A DNA stretch of 64,000 nt from Phoma sp. XZ068 (Eukaryota; Ascomycota; Dothideomycetes; Pleosporales; Didymellaceae): assembly GCA_004835665.1 (NCBI GenBank), contig RBKR01000019.1, forward strand, positions 806,001-870,000, in the 5' to 3' direction. The notes beneath the pieces are model-generated. The model did not search any database, was not told where the DNA came from, and worked only from the letters and a program-made list of their open reading frames with translations. Shown in pieces: positions 29,836 through 41,311 of the stretch; position 1 is the stretch's first letter, and every line of letters begins with the position of its first letter. Made by a program: the position numbers and the translations under genes.

Positions 29836-31311
29836 ATGCAGGTCCACGCTGTGCCCGAAGCGGAGCGCGCTTTCGACTCGACGGGGAGGAGACTGCCATG
29901 GGGCCTCGAGTTTGCAGAGTAAGTGAGAAGTGTTTGGCGCGTGCAACATGCAGAGGTGCTTTTGATACAGGGCGCACAGTCGCTGCGTTGCTGCATTGCT
30001 GCATAGCCTCAGCTGTGAATGACTTTGCGCACTGCCGGTATTCTACGAAGCAATACTAACAAACGTCGCAGCAACGACCACAACCAGCGATCACGGATAC
30101 CCGAAGAGAAAGGCCCCTTTGGCAAGGCGCGCAAACGCGGATCTACACGCGCGAAGACACCAACAGCTAAATCTGCCGAGGACAGCGCAAAGATCGACAA
30201 CTTGCGCGCAATCGATGACATCTTCGGGCGATTCAAGGCCGACGAAGACAAGAGGCGATCGATCTCAGGGCATGCCGTAGCTGCACTACCACCCTCCGCG
30301 TCTGCGCCCAATCTGATAGAAAGCGGCGGCCTACTCGGGACATCGTTCAATGGCGGCCCGCCCCCAAACATCACGCTGAAGGAGCCTAAGGAAGTCATCT
30401 TGTATGGTTACGGCTCAGACGTGCAATGGGCAGCGATAGACTACTTTGAGAAGGTCTCCAACGGCATAATTTACGAAGAGTACGACCGCGAACCGTACAA
30501 CCCGAAATTCAACTACGCTTTCGGCACGCAGCGGACATCACACTACCGCTCGCTGTCAAAAGCGGCGCTGAGCAGAGTCAACCAGTTCGTCGGCGGCGAC
30601 CATTGGATAAAAGTCACATTCGATTCAGCAGAAGCCGCCGAGCGCGCATGCCACTACTCTCCCCACAACATCCAAGGCTACACCGTCTTCGCCGAAGCAT
30701 ACAGAGGCACCGGCCCTCAAGGCGGCGACAGAGCTCTTCGCGCCCAAATCGGTGGCGCAGTCTCCCTCCTCTCGTCCCCACAAACCGCCTCCTCCAGTAC
30801 AGTACCAGACACATCAGTAACCGCATCTTCAGCAACAGCCACAACTGGCCCTGCGCTGAACAAACTTCCGCGGTCAACAACTATGCCCCTCTTTCCCAGC
30901 GGCTCCTTCCCCATGGACGACGGGCCTCTCGACCGCGCGCCGCCAGCGCCGGTTGCCCTGCCACGCCAATCGCAGACACAAACAATGACCACATCTGCAC
31001 AATTAGCGCCAACGTCGCGCCGCGCGACTCTCCGCCTCAAAGGCGCAAACGTAAAGCCCGCCGTCTTCATGCCGCAAGAGAAGGCGTTTTTGCCAGCTCC
31101 ACCACGGTGGCAGCAGACGTTCGGCTCGTTGCCGATTATCGGGTGGGTGATTGGGAGTGGGCAGGGAATCATAGGAGATCAAGTGCCGAGGAAGGAAGAT
31201 GGCAGCTTTGATGCCAACACTGCGAGCTTATACTGGCGAATGTGGTACAGCGTCGATTCGTGCCTAGGGACGGATTTCTGTGGTGTGAGGGACGCAGAGT
31301 ACGATGATTAG
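29836..31311 (+). CDS. NUP53: Nucleoporin Nup53/Nup35 family (RRM_NUP35)
   Basis: A first exon of 83 nt (29836-29918) joins 30072-31311 across a 153-nt intron and gives 440 residues. The intron has a GTAAGT donor and a TACTAAC branch point 15 nt before its CAG, which supports it over a start at the internal frame. The joined text reads GRRLPWGLEFA-DNDHNQRSRIPEEKGPFG. The RRM-like NUP35 domain lies near residues 115-235 (EVILYGYGSDVQWAAIDYFE through WIKVTFDSAEAAERACHYSPHNIQGYTVF). It is the dimerising Nup53 fold that lacks RNA-binding residues. The C-terminus (TASLYWRMWYSVDSCLGTDFCG) fits the membrane-binding region of the inner-ring nucleoporin. It converges with SAR1. Confidence 0.88.
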
Positions 31312-31637
31312 AAAGGGAAGGACACGATATACGACAAGTTGGAAAAGGAGTTGGCAGCATTGGGCGGCGTTTGGGGCTCCGCATACAGGCGAGGCATCGG
31401 ACCATTGTTCTTCTACTTGGCAATATCATCACATTTGCGATTGCGGCTCAGCAGCGAGCGGTTCAATTTCAAACATGGACATTGCGATGAAAATGAGTGC
31501 TAATCCGCGAATGCTAACGCCAACGCCTAGGACTGCATATCTAGAGCGTACGATCGTACATCATGGCCTCTGTCCCCTCTCTCATCCTAGACGCCACATC
31601 TCCCTCATCCCCAAGTCATTACACTTCCTCACGCCAC

Positions 31638-32568
31638 CTAAACGTACTGGCTCAACCACCGGATGCCCTCTCCATACCCCTGCCTCATGACCACACTGCA
31701 CATGAAGACCTCAATTGGCCTGATGCCCTCGAGCGGCACCTTGCCCTTGCCCGTTGTCTGATACAAACCCAGCACGCTACGCAGCTGGTCCTCGGAAACT
31801 GCGTCCGGGTGGTCGATCTTGTTGCCGAGGATGACAAAGGGAGTGCTCTTGAGCTCTTCCATGGCGAGCAGGGCGTCCAGCTCGGCTTTGGATTCGGCGA
31901 GACGCTCGTGGTCTTTTGCGTCGACGAGGAAGACGATGCCGGAGACTTCGGGAACTAGGAGTGAATCAGTACGTGTGGTGGGATAGATGTGGAGGATGGG
32001 ACGGGCGTACAGTAGTCGCGCCACAGACGGCGGGCTTGCGCGTGGCCGCCCAAGTCGAAGGTTGTGAACTTGACGTTGCCGATCGCCAGCTCTTCGGATG
32101 TGGGGTGGAGAGTAGGCTGCAAGACGGCTACACGATCGTTCTTGAGCATGTGCAGGAGTGTTGTCTTTCCGGCATTGTCGAGACCGAGGAAGAGCAATTT
32201 GGCGTGCTTGTTCGCGAGGCCGAGCGAGGCCAGAACTTCCCAGACTGTGTGCTGTGTCAGTGTCTTGTTGAATCCAAGTACATGCGTTGCTCTGTTCAGC
32301 TTGCGACAGCCGATAACGATAATGTGCGGAGCGTTGCTACAGTACTACACTGCGCATACAGTTCTCGTTGCAAATGGTCCATCTTTACGGCGACGACCCC
32401 AGTGCGGTCGAATAATTGAACGGTGGCCATTGCGGCTATCTTGCGGCTATCGCGCGGCCACGTTGCGGAGGAAACGGGAGTGACACGGAATACTTACACC
32501 TAATTCTAAATTAGCACATTGCATATCAAGCAGAACGATGTGGCCAATTACCAATCTAGAATCCACAT
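31638..32568 (-). CDS. SAR1: Small GTPase Sar1 (COPII coat)
   Basis: Exons 32552-32568, 32498-32499, 32011-32244 and 31638-31954 give 189 residues, the family length. Sar1 recruits COPII coat to ER exit sites. The N-terminus MWILDWFWEVLASLGL is the membrane-inserting amphipathic helix. GTP motifs are GLDNAGKTT (P-loop), the switch I Thr in LHPTSEEL, DLGGHAQARRLW (switch II), NKID and a CSVV G5-type segment, with the end GIRWLSQYV. The first two exons are unusual: 17 nt (to TG), then only the two nt GT between an AATTAG acceptor and a perfect GTAAGT donor, then TTC from the next exon. No other join keeps both the conserved N-terminus and the frame. Introns are 52, 253 and 56 nt. Confidence 0.93.
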
Positions 32569-33469
32569 GTTGGCGGTAGGTGTCGAGTTGTAGAGTCGAG
32601 TGTGGTGTTATTCGCGATTGCCTGAGCGGCGAGTTGGGAAATCCACCGAGACCCTGCTGACGTCGTCATCACGTGCAAACTACTTTCACACTTGCAGTTA
32701 TGGAGGAGTTCCACTTAGGCAACCTTTCGCCTTGAGGAATATATCAGATACATCACCAAGGACTGCAGCTGAGAGAAGTACTCTTACAGATGGTTGGCAT
32801 CGTACGCTGCTAGACTAGTTACTCGCTCCTTACGCTTATGCAGCTTCTAATTTGCACACTGCAACGTTGTTAGAGGCATGTGGAGAGTCAATCAGGTTTG
32901 CAAGAACTGGCTGGTAACAAGCACATTAGAGCATCAGTACATAACGCAAAGCAATTGGTTTATCTTGTTATGCAGTAGTATGTTAATTTTTATAGAAGAA
33001 ACTGTATGTTGTGCTTTCGAGAAAATTCCCTTGACTTTAATTTGCTGCTTCGAATGGTATTGTACAACTCATCATCGAAACGTAAAACTCAAAGGAGTGA
33101 TATGTCAACAATGACAAGCCAAGAAAGAGCAAACAACATTCGAATAAATATTCACAAGTTGATGCAAGTGGACAGTTACGTTGAAAAATGTGATTGATTT
33201 CCATTAGCATTACGATCCAACCTAAACACGCACGGCTAGCTAAGCTACATACTTGACACCTTTTTCTCCAAGAGATACCAAAACACCAATGCTATGAATA
33301 TATACAACTCTAAGGAGTGAGTCATCATACCGATGCCATTGCGCCGACATGATTCGTAAGGAGGGCCATAAGTGGGAACATTAACCACTTGTATCAAACG
33401 CTGTGATGGAAATCATATACACATGAGCTAAAACTCGCTATGCATACACGCAATAGACTGAGAACATGC
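32569..33469. other. AT-rich intergenic region
   Basis: About 0.9 kb includes the SAR1 promoter and the 3' flank of the wall-protein gene. The stretch 32870-33250 is clearly AT-richer than its surroundings. Frames there are short and look non-coding. A decayed repeat is possible but no ends were found. Confidence 0.45.
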
Positions 33470-34738
33470 TTACAACATAGCCAACAGACCAAAGAGACCA
33501 GCGGCGAGAGCGCCAGTGCCGAAAGTGGTAGAGGCAGCAATGCCGCTGAACTCAGCAGGCTGGCTGGCGGTAACGCTAGGGCGGGGGACGGTGGTGTTGC
33601 CAGTGGCCACGGGAGCCTGGGGTTGACCGTCGGAGATCTGAGAGACAACGTTGGAGACGGAGGGAGCAGGTGTACCCGCTTGAGGCTGACCATCAGAGAT
33701 TTGCGAAACCACCTGGGTTGCGGAGGGCGCAGGTGTTCCTGCCTGGGGTTGACCATCGGAAATCTGAGAGACTACCTGGGTAGCGGACGGTGCAGGTGTT
33801 CCTGCCTGGGGCTGGCCATCAGATATCTGGGACACTACCTGGGGAGCAGATGGAGCCGGTGTGCCTGCCTGGGGCTGGCCATCAGAGATCTGTGAAACTA
33901 CAGGTGCGGGGGTTCCGGCCTGAGGCTGGCCATCAGAGATCTGTGAAACTACAGGTGCGGGGGTTCCGGCCTGAGGCTGGCCATCAGAAATCTGTGAGAC
34001 TACAGGTGCAGGAGTTCCAGCCTGGGGTTGGCCATCAGAGATCTGTGAGACCACGGCGGGAGCGGCAGTGGTAGCCTGAGGCTGACCATCGGAGATTTGA
34101 GAAACAACGGCGGGAACTGAAGCAGCGGGGGTGGTGGCTTGGGGCTGGCCATCAGTGATCTGAGAGACAGCATTGGTAGCAGAAGCAGCGGGAGTGCTAG
34201 CTTGCGGCTGACCATCGCTGATTTGAGAAGCCGAACCAGAGCCCTGGTTGACAGCCTGGATAAAGATCTGCACGCACTGCATGCCCTGGGAGTCGGCGTA
34301 CAGGTTGTAGAAGTCACCAGACAAGCACTGCCAGAAGGTGGTGGCACCGAAGGGACGTTCACCGGAGGTCAATGCAAGAGAGTTGTTGCTGCAAAGAGCG
34401 AAACCCTCGGTTTGGAGAGCACCAGCCTGGACTGGGTTGTCAAACTGGAACCTGTTATAAATTAGTATGATATAAAATAGGAATCGACATCAAACTGACT
34501 GGTCATTGGCAGCAATGTAACCCTGTCGGCCAGCCTGGTCCTTCAAGATACCATCCTGAAGGGTTAGGGTGAGGGCACCAGCAAGCTGGCGCTCCTCAAG
34601 GCCCCGCTTAGAGCTGGGCTTGTTGACAGTCTGGATCTGGAATGTTCCTGAGGCAGAAGAAGGGCATTCAGAGGAGCCAGATGACTGGGGGAGAGCCAAT
34701 GCAGTCGAAGCAATGGCGAGAGCGATGTAGGACTTCAT
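33470..34738 (-). CDS. PIR-repeat cell-wall protein with C-terminal GPI-like tail
   Basis: Exons 34500-34738 and 33470-34451 (48-nt intron) give 406 residues. A signal peptide of about 16 residues is followed by a Kex2-like KR site (SSKRGLEER, about 43-51). Next comes the Pir Cys domain (LTLQDGILKDQAGRQGYIAA, NDQFQFDNPVQAGAL, FWQCLSGDFYNLYADSQGMQC). Then eleven copies of a QISDGQPQA unit are separated mostly by GTPAP-rich spacers (about 33630-34230). They match the PIR pattern Q-I/V-x-D-G-Q-x-Q, whose glutamine is ester-linked to beta-1,3-glucan in yeast. The protein ends with a hydrophobic stretch (GALAAGLFGLLAML) like a GPI-anchor signal. In yeast Pir proteins the repeats precede the Cys domain and no GPI tail is present, so the order here is reversed. 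Confidence 0.9.
33600..34240 (-). repeat. Eleven coding tandem repeats (PIR units)
   Basis: Units of about 48-63 nt encode QISDGQPQA plus spacer. Copies 4-6 are near-identical at DNA level, and GGCTGGCCATCAGA-type text recurs on the + strand, so copy number may vary between strains. Confidence 0.85.
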
Positions 34739-37193
34739 TATGGTGAAGGGTGTATTAACTTGGTTGATACTGAGCGACAGTGATGATCGACAGCGACTTT
34801 AAGTAGAGCGAAGGGTAGATTGATGAACGAGGTATCAATCAGACGATAGTTGAGCAGTAACCCTGACAACGAATATGAAGAGACGAAACCGACCGGGAGG
34901 TAAGACAGCTAAATACCAACACCCAGCGAGCGCAGTTAGTGTACAACCTACTTCATCGAGTATGTCACCGCGGATCGGTGTTGTCAGAGTCAGCCATGGG
35001 GGATCTGCTGAACGCGTCAATGGAAATCACTAGCTTGCCGCTCGAGCTGCGAAAGTGGAAGGCTGGAGGTGGTTCGCCGCGCGCGAAAGTCTGGAAAGAC
35101 GGCTGTAGCGGACCCGCCTCGGTATCATTGGGCCGTGTGAACAAAACCCCTCCTTCTGGCCCACCATCTTTCTCGAGCTGTGGTAGGAGTGCCCGAGAAG
35201 GAGGATCTCCCGCATCTTGACCTTGCTTGGCCATCAGCCAACCTAGCTGAGCTGTACCCCAAGTGCTCGCGCACGAAGGGAAAAGTCCTTGTCCCAACCT
35301 CGTGGGGTTACCAGCCCTGTGGCTATCAATGGCTGTGATAGTATGTCATCATGAACCCACAACCCGGAACGTCCGCACTCAACAACACAAAACGAGTGGC
35401 TCGCGATGTGGACTGGAGAACAACCATGAACAGTACAAGGGACCCGGTATCCACTACGTGCATCCCTTCCCGGTACATGCTAGTGCTGGATCTGTTTCTC
35501 TCGCTTGCACTTCTGCAATACCTTAGCGAACCCTTCGGATGCGCACTCGCTGAACTGTAGGATGACACGCAAGCGCATCTGGTAAAACCTTAGCATGCCT
35601 GCCCAGACCGTTAGACTGAAACCAAGACAAGTTTATCTGCGAAGTCCTTGGGAGGCAATTGGTGTGTGAAAGGTGCCAGAGAGTGAGTGCAAATCCCGAG
35701 GACGCGCAGCCTGTGGACACTGGAGTGATGTCAAGAGAGTTGGGGACCCGCAGTGGAACGTCGATTAGCCGCGATACTGGGCACGCTAACCCGACTAATC
35801 CAACTTTTGTGGGGTAAGATGTGGCTTTCGTTCAGCCATCTCGCTCCCGCCCGCTTTTACTCGTGCTCGTTGAGACGCTTGTTGACGCTTGAACACTGGC
35901 GTGGCCTGTTGCTATCGATACGTCGATAGGTCTCGTGGTTGACCGAAAAGCGTAATGCGGAGGCGATTTGACAAGGTAGATCCCTACTGCTTGGACGTGA
36001 GCCCTGGATTGCACGCTGAACCACCACAAAAAATATTCGACTGAGATGGCAGACGTTTGCTGCACGGCAGACGCACTGCGGACAATTGGAATAGGCGATG
36101 ACGTACAAGCTTCGCCTGTGAGCTTAGCCGCTCGTCCCGTCGTTCTTCTCCGCCACTACGCTTACCGCGGTTGTCATTATTGGGCCACACCATGTAGCAA
36201 GGGTTACCGATACCAGCTTCCCCAGACAATCACCTGTTTCCAGCATTGGCAAAACGCTATCACCGTGCCCCAGCCCGCATGTCTAGCAACCGCTTTCCCC
36301 AGCCTCAAGATTTTAGGGATGATCGCAACCACTGAGAAATGCGTTTTGTGCAAGTCGCTCAAGCTCAAACCGGTAAACACTTTTCCGAGACCTGTAGAAA
36401 GATCTGATGCTAGCGTATGGGCATTGGTCCATGTCGGAGACTACTAGTTTGTGGTACCTCATCGCAACGCCTGGTTCGATCAGTCGACTGGGCGCGCTCA
36501 ACAATAATGTTGAGACAATTGCGAACTTGCTCAATTATGTGTACGAGGTCGGCTACGCCTGAGCACCAGGTACCAGAAACCAAACATTGAGAAACACATG
36601 GCATCCGCAATCGATTCAAGGACGAAAATTCTCCGTACCCCACAAACAAAACTCCCCGCATGCCGGCATTTGGCTCTGTTTTGTCTGAAAAGTGCTGCGG
36701 AATGCGCATTCCGTGCCGGATGAGTTCGACTGACTCAGGAAAACACTCACGTGTGGGTAGCCTTGCTAGCTCCATATTTGGCACAGTGTTTCAGCAGGGT
36801 CTTGGAGTAATATACTCAAATGAAGAACTATCGCAAGTTTCGCGTGCTTACTCGAAAACAATCTAGACTGGCAAATGCTATCCAAGGAAGGTAGGGATAC
36901 CATTCTCTCCGCGCTCGAAGTGGTATCAAGAAGTGACTTGCACACCGCTGCCGGTCAATCACCCAGACGATACCTCGTAATGATCGATTTATACCTACGG
37001 AGGGCTTCCTTTGCAACGGAATCAGTGCTCCGTAGGTAGAAATCGGTCTTTACGAGGTGTCGCCTGGTTAATGTGAGGTTTTTCATGGTAAAAGTGTGTG
37101 CTATAAGAGTTGAGCCTTTATCGAGAGGTGAAGAAGCAAGTCTCTTCAAGTGAACTCCAAGGCAGTCAAAAAGCACCATCAACAATCGCCATC
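34739..37193. other. Gene-poor interval of about 2.45 kb
   Basis: No frame longer than about 133 codons and no conserved domain is visible. The interval carries the wall-protein promoter, the mannanase promoter and the hairpin at 36973-37057. Confidence 0.45.
36973..37057. repeat. Imperfect inverted repeat, 30-nt arms, 25-nt loop
   Basis: The left arm 36973-37002 (CCTCGTAATGATCGATTTAT followed by ACCTACGGAG) pairs with the right arm 37028-37057. The arms differ at four positions, and pairing extends weakly outward with a 1-nt offset. It ends 137 nt before the mannanase ATG. It could be a MITE remnant, a transcribed hairpin or a regulatory palindrome. Confidence 0.75.
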
Positions 37194-37879
37194 ATGAAGC
37201 TCTCCGTTCTTTCTCTCGCCGCTCTCGCGAGCTTCACGATTGCCTCGCCAGTTGCACTCGAGGCCCGCGCCGATGGCGACCGTGGCTCCTACACCGTGAG
37301 CGGACTTGGTTCCCGCAAGCAAGCCGTCCTCAACGCTGGAGGAAACACACTGGATCTCGCCATTGCCATGTTGGAGACGGACACCATGAAGACGAGCTCC
37401 TACCAGTACGGCGATGGCAAGACCCAGGACGCAGCCAACTTCGGTATCTTCAAGCAGAACTGGGGCGTGCTGCGCGTCTGTGCAAGCCGAGCTGGCTTCA
37501 AGGGACAGAGTCAGGCGAACTGGAACAACGGTGCTAAGCTCAAGTATGTCCCACAGATAAGGGTTGAATACTTCACAATATTGACATTTCTACTAGCTCT
37601 GACCTTTACGCCGATGTTGCGGCGAGATGGGACTGCCAGAACTACTACGGCTACGACAAGTGGATGGCTGGTCACCGCAATGGAGCTTCTGGCCTGTCCA
37701 ACCCGGACACTGCGGACATCAGGCGTAAGTAGAAACCCATGGTAGTTCATGACTTTGACGACTGACTCGATGGTGCAGTCTACAAGGATGCTATCAAGTG
37801 GATCCAGCAGCAGATCGATAGCAACTCCAAGTACAAGTCCGATGACACCAGGTTCTGGGTTGACGTCCACCCAATCTAG
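37194..37879 (+). CDS. Secreted lysozyme-fold protein, probable GH134 beta-1,4-mannanase
   Basis: Exons 37194-37543, 37597-37724 and 37779-37879 (introns 53 and 54 nt) give 192 residues. A signal peptide of about 18 residues is followed by a short propeptide ending in EARA. The mature part begins YTVSGLGSRKQAVLNAGGN. The segment IAMLETDTM (Glu61) and the following YGDGKTQDAANFGIFKQNWGVLR (Asp74) match my memory of GH134 endo-mannanases, which use a Glu/Asp pair in a C-type-lysozyme-like fold. WMAGHRNGASGLSNP and RFWVDVHPI complete the domain. Two Cys (in RVCASRAG and RWDCQN) may form a disulfide. The substrate would be plant mannan. The family name rests on recall and needs a profile search. 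Confidence 0.75.
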
Positions 37880-38156
37880 GTGCAAGATGGACTGGCTTTG
37901 AAGTTTATGAGGCTTTGGAGAATGTTGGCTGTTGGCAGAAGGCTTATTAACCTTGGGATTGGGCACATAGGAGAGCAGTTCGTGGGGTCCTTTTCATACT
38001 CCAGTCATGTAGCTGAGGTGCGCAATGGAAGAAGTTTCTCCTTAATTAGTCTAACAAGCAATCTGGTGGTATCTTTGGTATCTTCCGCTTCACACTCTTC
38101 CTTCCGTACTTGGTTGAACTTCTCCACCCTCCCCCTCCCCCTTACCCACATTCAAC

Positions 38157-38420
38157 TTATTTGCCCTCGCCAGCCCTCTTCACGCCTCCAGCGATCTTGG
38201 CCGCACCATCTTCAACGCTCGTTGTTGCATCTGCAAGTCCTCGGGCAACAGGCCTTCCTGCGCTCCCTGTCGCCCCCTCAAGTGTCTCGCCTACACCTCG
38301 TCCCAAGGCTCCTACAACACCACCAACAGTATTCGTAAGACCACCAACTGTGTTTCCAACCGTTGAGGTGACGAACTTGACCCCTGACGTCACGCCGGAT
38401 TCTTGTTGACCGATGGGCAT
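38157..38420 (-). CDS. Small LEA-like Gly/Val/Thr-rich protein
   Basis: The gene encodes 87 residues from ATG 38420. The composition is Gly, Val, Ala and Thr with regularly spaced VGxxxGGxxxTVGGVVGALGRGVGETLEGATG-type text, predicted to form amphipathic helices, and no Cys or Trp. Similar short proteins in filamentous fungi are linked to conidia or stress, but I cannot name an orthologue. There is no signal peptide. It lies convergent to the mannanase gene. It is short, so its reality rests on the repeat-like composition and a clean ATG context. Confidence 0.6.
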   Translation of the reverse strand: MPIGQQESGVTSGVKFVTSTVGNTVGGLTNTVGGVVGALGRGVGETLEGATGSAGRPVARGLADATTSVEDGAAKIAGGVKRAGEGK

Positions 38421-39540
38421 GGTGATAGATTGGTTCTAGATCGGCGATGTGGCCTTGCTTTCGGGGTAAAGATAGATCTTTGGGTGACTCGTGGTCTAGC
38501 TTAAGGTTGCTTTTCTTGGTGTGGGGAATATGGTTCTTGGGTCGGGCTAAGTTGGTATATGACAGTAGTTTGGTTTGGGGGGTTGTTAGGGCGAACTTTG
38601 GAGTGCTGTTATACAGAGACGGTATATATGACGTCACGGTGCTATGGGAGACGGGATGACTTGCATCCAAGTTTGTGACTTGCATTTGGACATGCACCCC
38701 GGACTGAGAGAGCCATTCACATCCGGTGGACCCTCGAACAGGGCCTTGCGAGATTTCAAGCTTTACTAACCCTGTGCAGATGGCCGTGCGACACGCGTCA
38801 AGGCTTGGATGACATCTAGGTGGTGATCTTTGTGAGCTCTGCGATTATCTTGAGACGACACCAACCAAGAAACCTTTGTTCAAGCCACGTGTCTCAAGCG
38901 AATACAGCTGTAGCAAACCTGCTTTGCTGATGGTACAGTTTGAGTGGCCGGATGCACAGTGTCAATGGGTATCAATGCAAAGGGCTGATCGTTCGCATGC
39001 AGCAGAGCAGCCCTACAGTACACGACCCTCACGCCGTTACGCGCGAGAGCACGCTCCAATGAGTCGGCGGTCGGCGCTGCGCTGCGGGCGTTGCGGAGAA
39101 AACTGTCCGCAGTCATGGCGCTGCTGAAGAATCTCTGCGCCTTGATTGGTCAGGCCGGACGAATTGCATTGCTGAGCTTCACCAACTTCCCACAGAGCGC
39201 TCCAGCCAGCTGACAGATGCGGCCGAACAGCCTCACATGCGGGGTTTCGTTGATTCAGCTTCCCGTTTGCTGCACATAGATAAGCAACGAACTTGGGCCT
39301 GAAACAGAGATAATTGAAGACACTCACACTCCACAAATCCTTTGAATCTATGCTGGCTGCATAACACGCCTGAAATCAAAGGTCTCCGTTGGCGCCTGCA
39401 GTCTCCATCGAAGCATAACGCCCGGGCCGCTCCCAACAGGTCAGACAGCCTTCAATCAATTCAAGCCTTCGCGTTCTACAACACGATCATCTACTATACA
39501 GCCAGCTTTGCGACACACTCTCCCTGGAAAGCCGACCACC
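38421..39540. other. Intergenic, about 1.1 kb
   Basis: This is a divergent promoter interval between the LEA-like gene and the DUF1757-like gene. No gene is supported. Confidence 0.5.
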
Positions 39541-40050
39541 ATGACATCCCTTTTCCCACATCCTCAATACGCGGAGGACCAACCCAACGCGCACGCGATC
39601 CTATATCTTCACGTGATGCGCGCCTCAGCAATGACATTCTCCTTCCTCTCGCTCCCCTTCACAGGCGTCACGCTCCTCACATCGCGCATACGCAAGCAGC
39701 CCATCAGCAACGCTAACCTGCTCTCCCGCCTACTTCTCAACTCTGGGCGCGGCTTAGTCTTCGGGGCGGTCGCCGGCGTGGCCATGACATGGGCACGTAT
39801 GAGAGGGAGGACGGAGGTTGAGTGGCAGGATCGAAGTTGGCGATTGTTGGAGAATAAAGGGGAGGTGAGTACGGATTGGGAGACGATTGGTGCAACGGGG
39901 GTTGGTGCTGTGGCTGGTGCTGTGGCTGCGAGGAGAGGTGCGGTGCCTGTTAAGGTTGGACAGGCGACATTGGGTGGTGCTGGGCTTGGGCTGGGGAGCG
40001 GTGTATTCTGGATGATTGGGACGTATGTTGCGGGGAGGAAGCCGGCGTAG
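39541..40050 (+). CDS. DUF1757-like fungal membrane protein
   Basis: A single exon from ATG 39541 gives 169 residues. The start MTSLFPHPQYAEDQPNAHAIL and the central WQDRSWRLLENKGEV segment match what I recall of the fungal DUF1757 family. Four hydrophobic stretches are visible: about 24-45, 62-78, 108-122 and 130-155. The last two are Gly/Ala-rich (GATGVGAVAGAVAA, GGAGLGLGSGVFWMIG), resembling small inner-membrane proteins with Gly zippers. Function is unknown. The frame is open upstream, but the ATG at 39541 has the better context. Confidence 0.72.
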   Translation: MTSLFPHPQYAEDQPNAHAILYLHVMRASAMTFSFLSLPFTGVTLLTSRIRKQPISNANLLSRLLLNSGRGLVFGAVAGVAMTWARMRGRTEVEWQDRSWRLLENKGEVSTDWETIGATGVGAVAGAVAARRGAVPVKVGQATLGGAGLGLGSGVFWMIGTYVAGRKPA

Positions 40051-40317
40051 GGATTGTACAGAATTGGACGGGAACGAAGGTCAATTTGTGGCTGGGGAAG
40101 TCAACGCACTGTACTATATTTCCATCTCGCAGCGCTGGTTCAAATAGGTTCTAGTCTTTGTTCTGCATATGCACTACTTCATCAATTGTTCGACCTCCTC
40201 ACCGACTTGCTCTCGTACGCTAACGATTGCACATTATTGTCCGGGTATCGATTCCTACAGCACCCGTCAGCCTTTACTCCCTAACACCTTACAAAAATGC
40301 AAGATTCAAACCTGCGC

Positions 40318-41311
40318 TTACGATCCCGCACTCGTCGAGTGACTGTCATCACCAAAGGTTTCCGCCCTCTCCATCGCCTCGATCGCATCCTTCGAGATAT
40401 TCTTCGCCTTCTCTGACACGCCATCCATCTTGCTGATGACCGCCAGCCTCTCCTTCCACAATGCCCACCGTTCCTTACTGAACTCTGCTTTGCCCTTCCA
40501 TAATTCACCGCCCTTAGCTGGGTTCCCTTGCTTGCGGTCTGTGGGGGTGAGGTCGACCTCCTTTGTGTACAGGGCGCGCCCCATACCGAAAATCCAGGAC
40601 GCGGCTGCAGGGACATAGACATTGTATTTCTGGACCGCGGTGCCTTCGGCATCATCTTGTTGTTCATTTTCGAGCACATCGCGCATGGTCCAGATCGCGT
40701 AGATGCTCAAATCTTGTAGGTCCTTCTCCGTAACGCGGGCGAAGAAAAAGTTGACATTTGCCCAGGCGTCGATTTCGATGTCTGATGCATATGGCTCTGG
40801 TTTGTCGTTGAAAACTTCACGACAAGCCAAGGAGAAGTCGGTTAGAGAGCTATAGAGGTAGTTGTACTCTTCATGCTCTTTGACTTTGTGGTTACGGAAT
40901 GCGGCGAGAAGGTCGGTAGCTTTGGCGTGCAACTGTGCGTTACGCTTTCCATCTTCTTCAGCCTCGTGGAAGGATTTCCGCTTTGCCGCGTGAATGACGG
41001 AGTACCAGAGGTCCACTAAGTACGCGTCGTCCAACTTTTGAGCGATGATCTTTTCATCTATTGTTTCGAAGATTGTGGACGCTGCTGTATGGATATCGAT
41101 GTCGCCTTCAAGGTATTTCTGCACAGTGGGATAGTAGGCGCTGTTTTCCTCTGGACGGAACCAGCCTCGGACTTTGGCAATCTGATCAATCTTCTCGGCT
41201 TCTCCGGCATTGCTCGAGACAATCTCGGCGATTTTCGTCTTTTGATCCTGCATTCGAGTTAGTTGCTAAGAGCATCACTGCAGAAAGTTGATTTACTGCT
41301 GGTTGCGGCAT
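40318..41311 (-). CDS. DUF3632-like fungal protein
   Basis: A five-codon first exon (41297-41311, MPQPA) joins 40318-41247 across a 49-nt intron with a CTAAC branch point, giving 314 residues. Without it, an ATG at 41253 inside the intron would give a similar protein. The text is helical and rich in Trp/Tyr (RGWFRPEENSAYYPTVQKYLEGDIDI, LWYSVIHAAKRKSF, WANVNFFFARVTEKDLQDLSIYAIWTMRDVLE, AASWIFGMGRALY). This fits the DUF3632 family of ascomycete proteins of about 300 residues. No catalytic motif, signal or membrane segment is seen. Function is unknown. Confidence 0.75.

Noticed and set aside
32245..32480. An alternative SAR1 start at an ATG inside the 253-nt intron
   Set aside because: Its candidate donor is in the wrong phase for the next exon, and it would lose the conserved membrane helix MWIxxWF.
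32870..33250. A decayed transposon in the AT-rich stretch
   Set aside because: AT content alone is not evidence; I found no terminal repeats, duplicated target sites or transposase-like text.
36046..36447. A 133-codon plus-strand frame
   Set aside because: Residue composition looks random and there is no splice-supported extension or domain.
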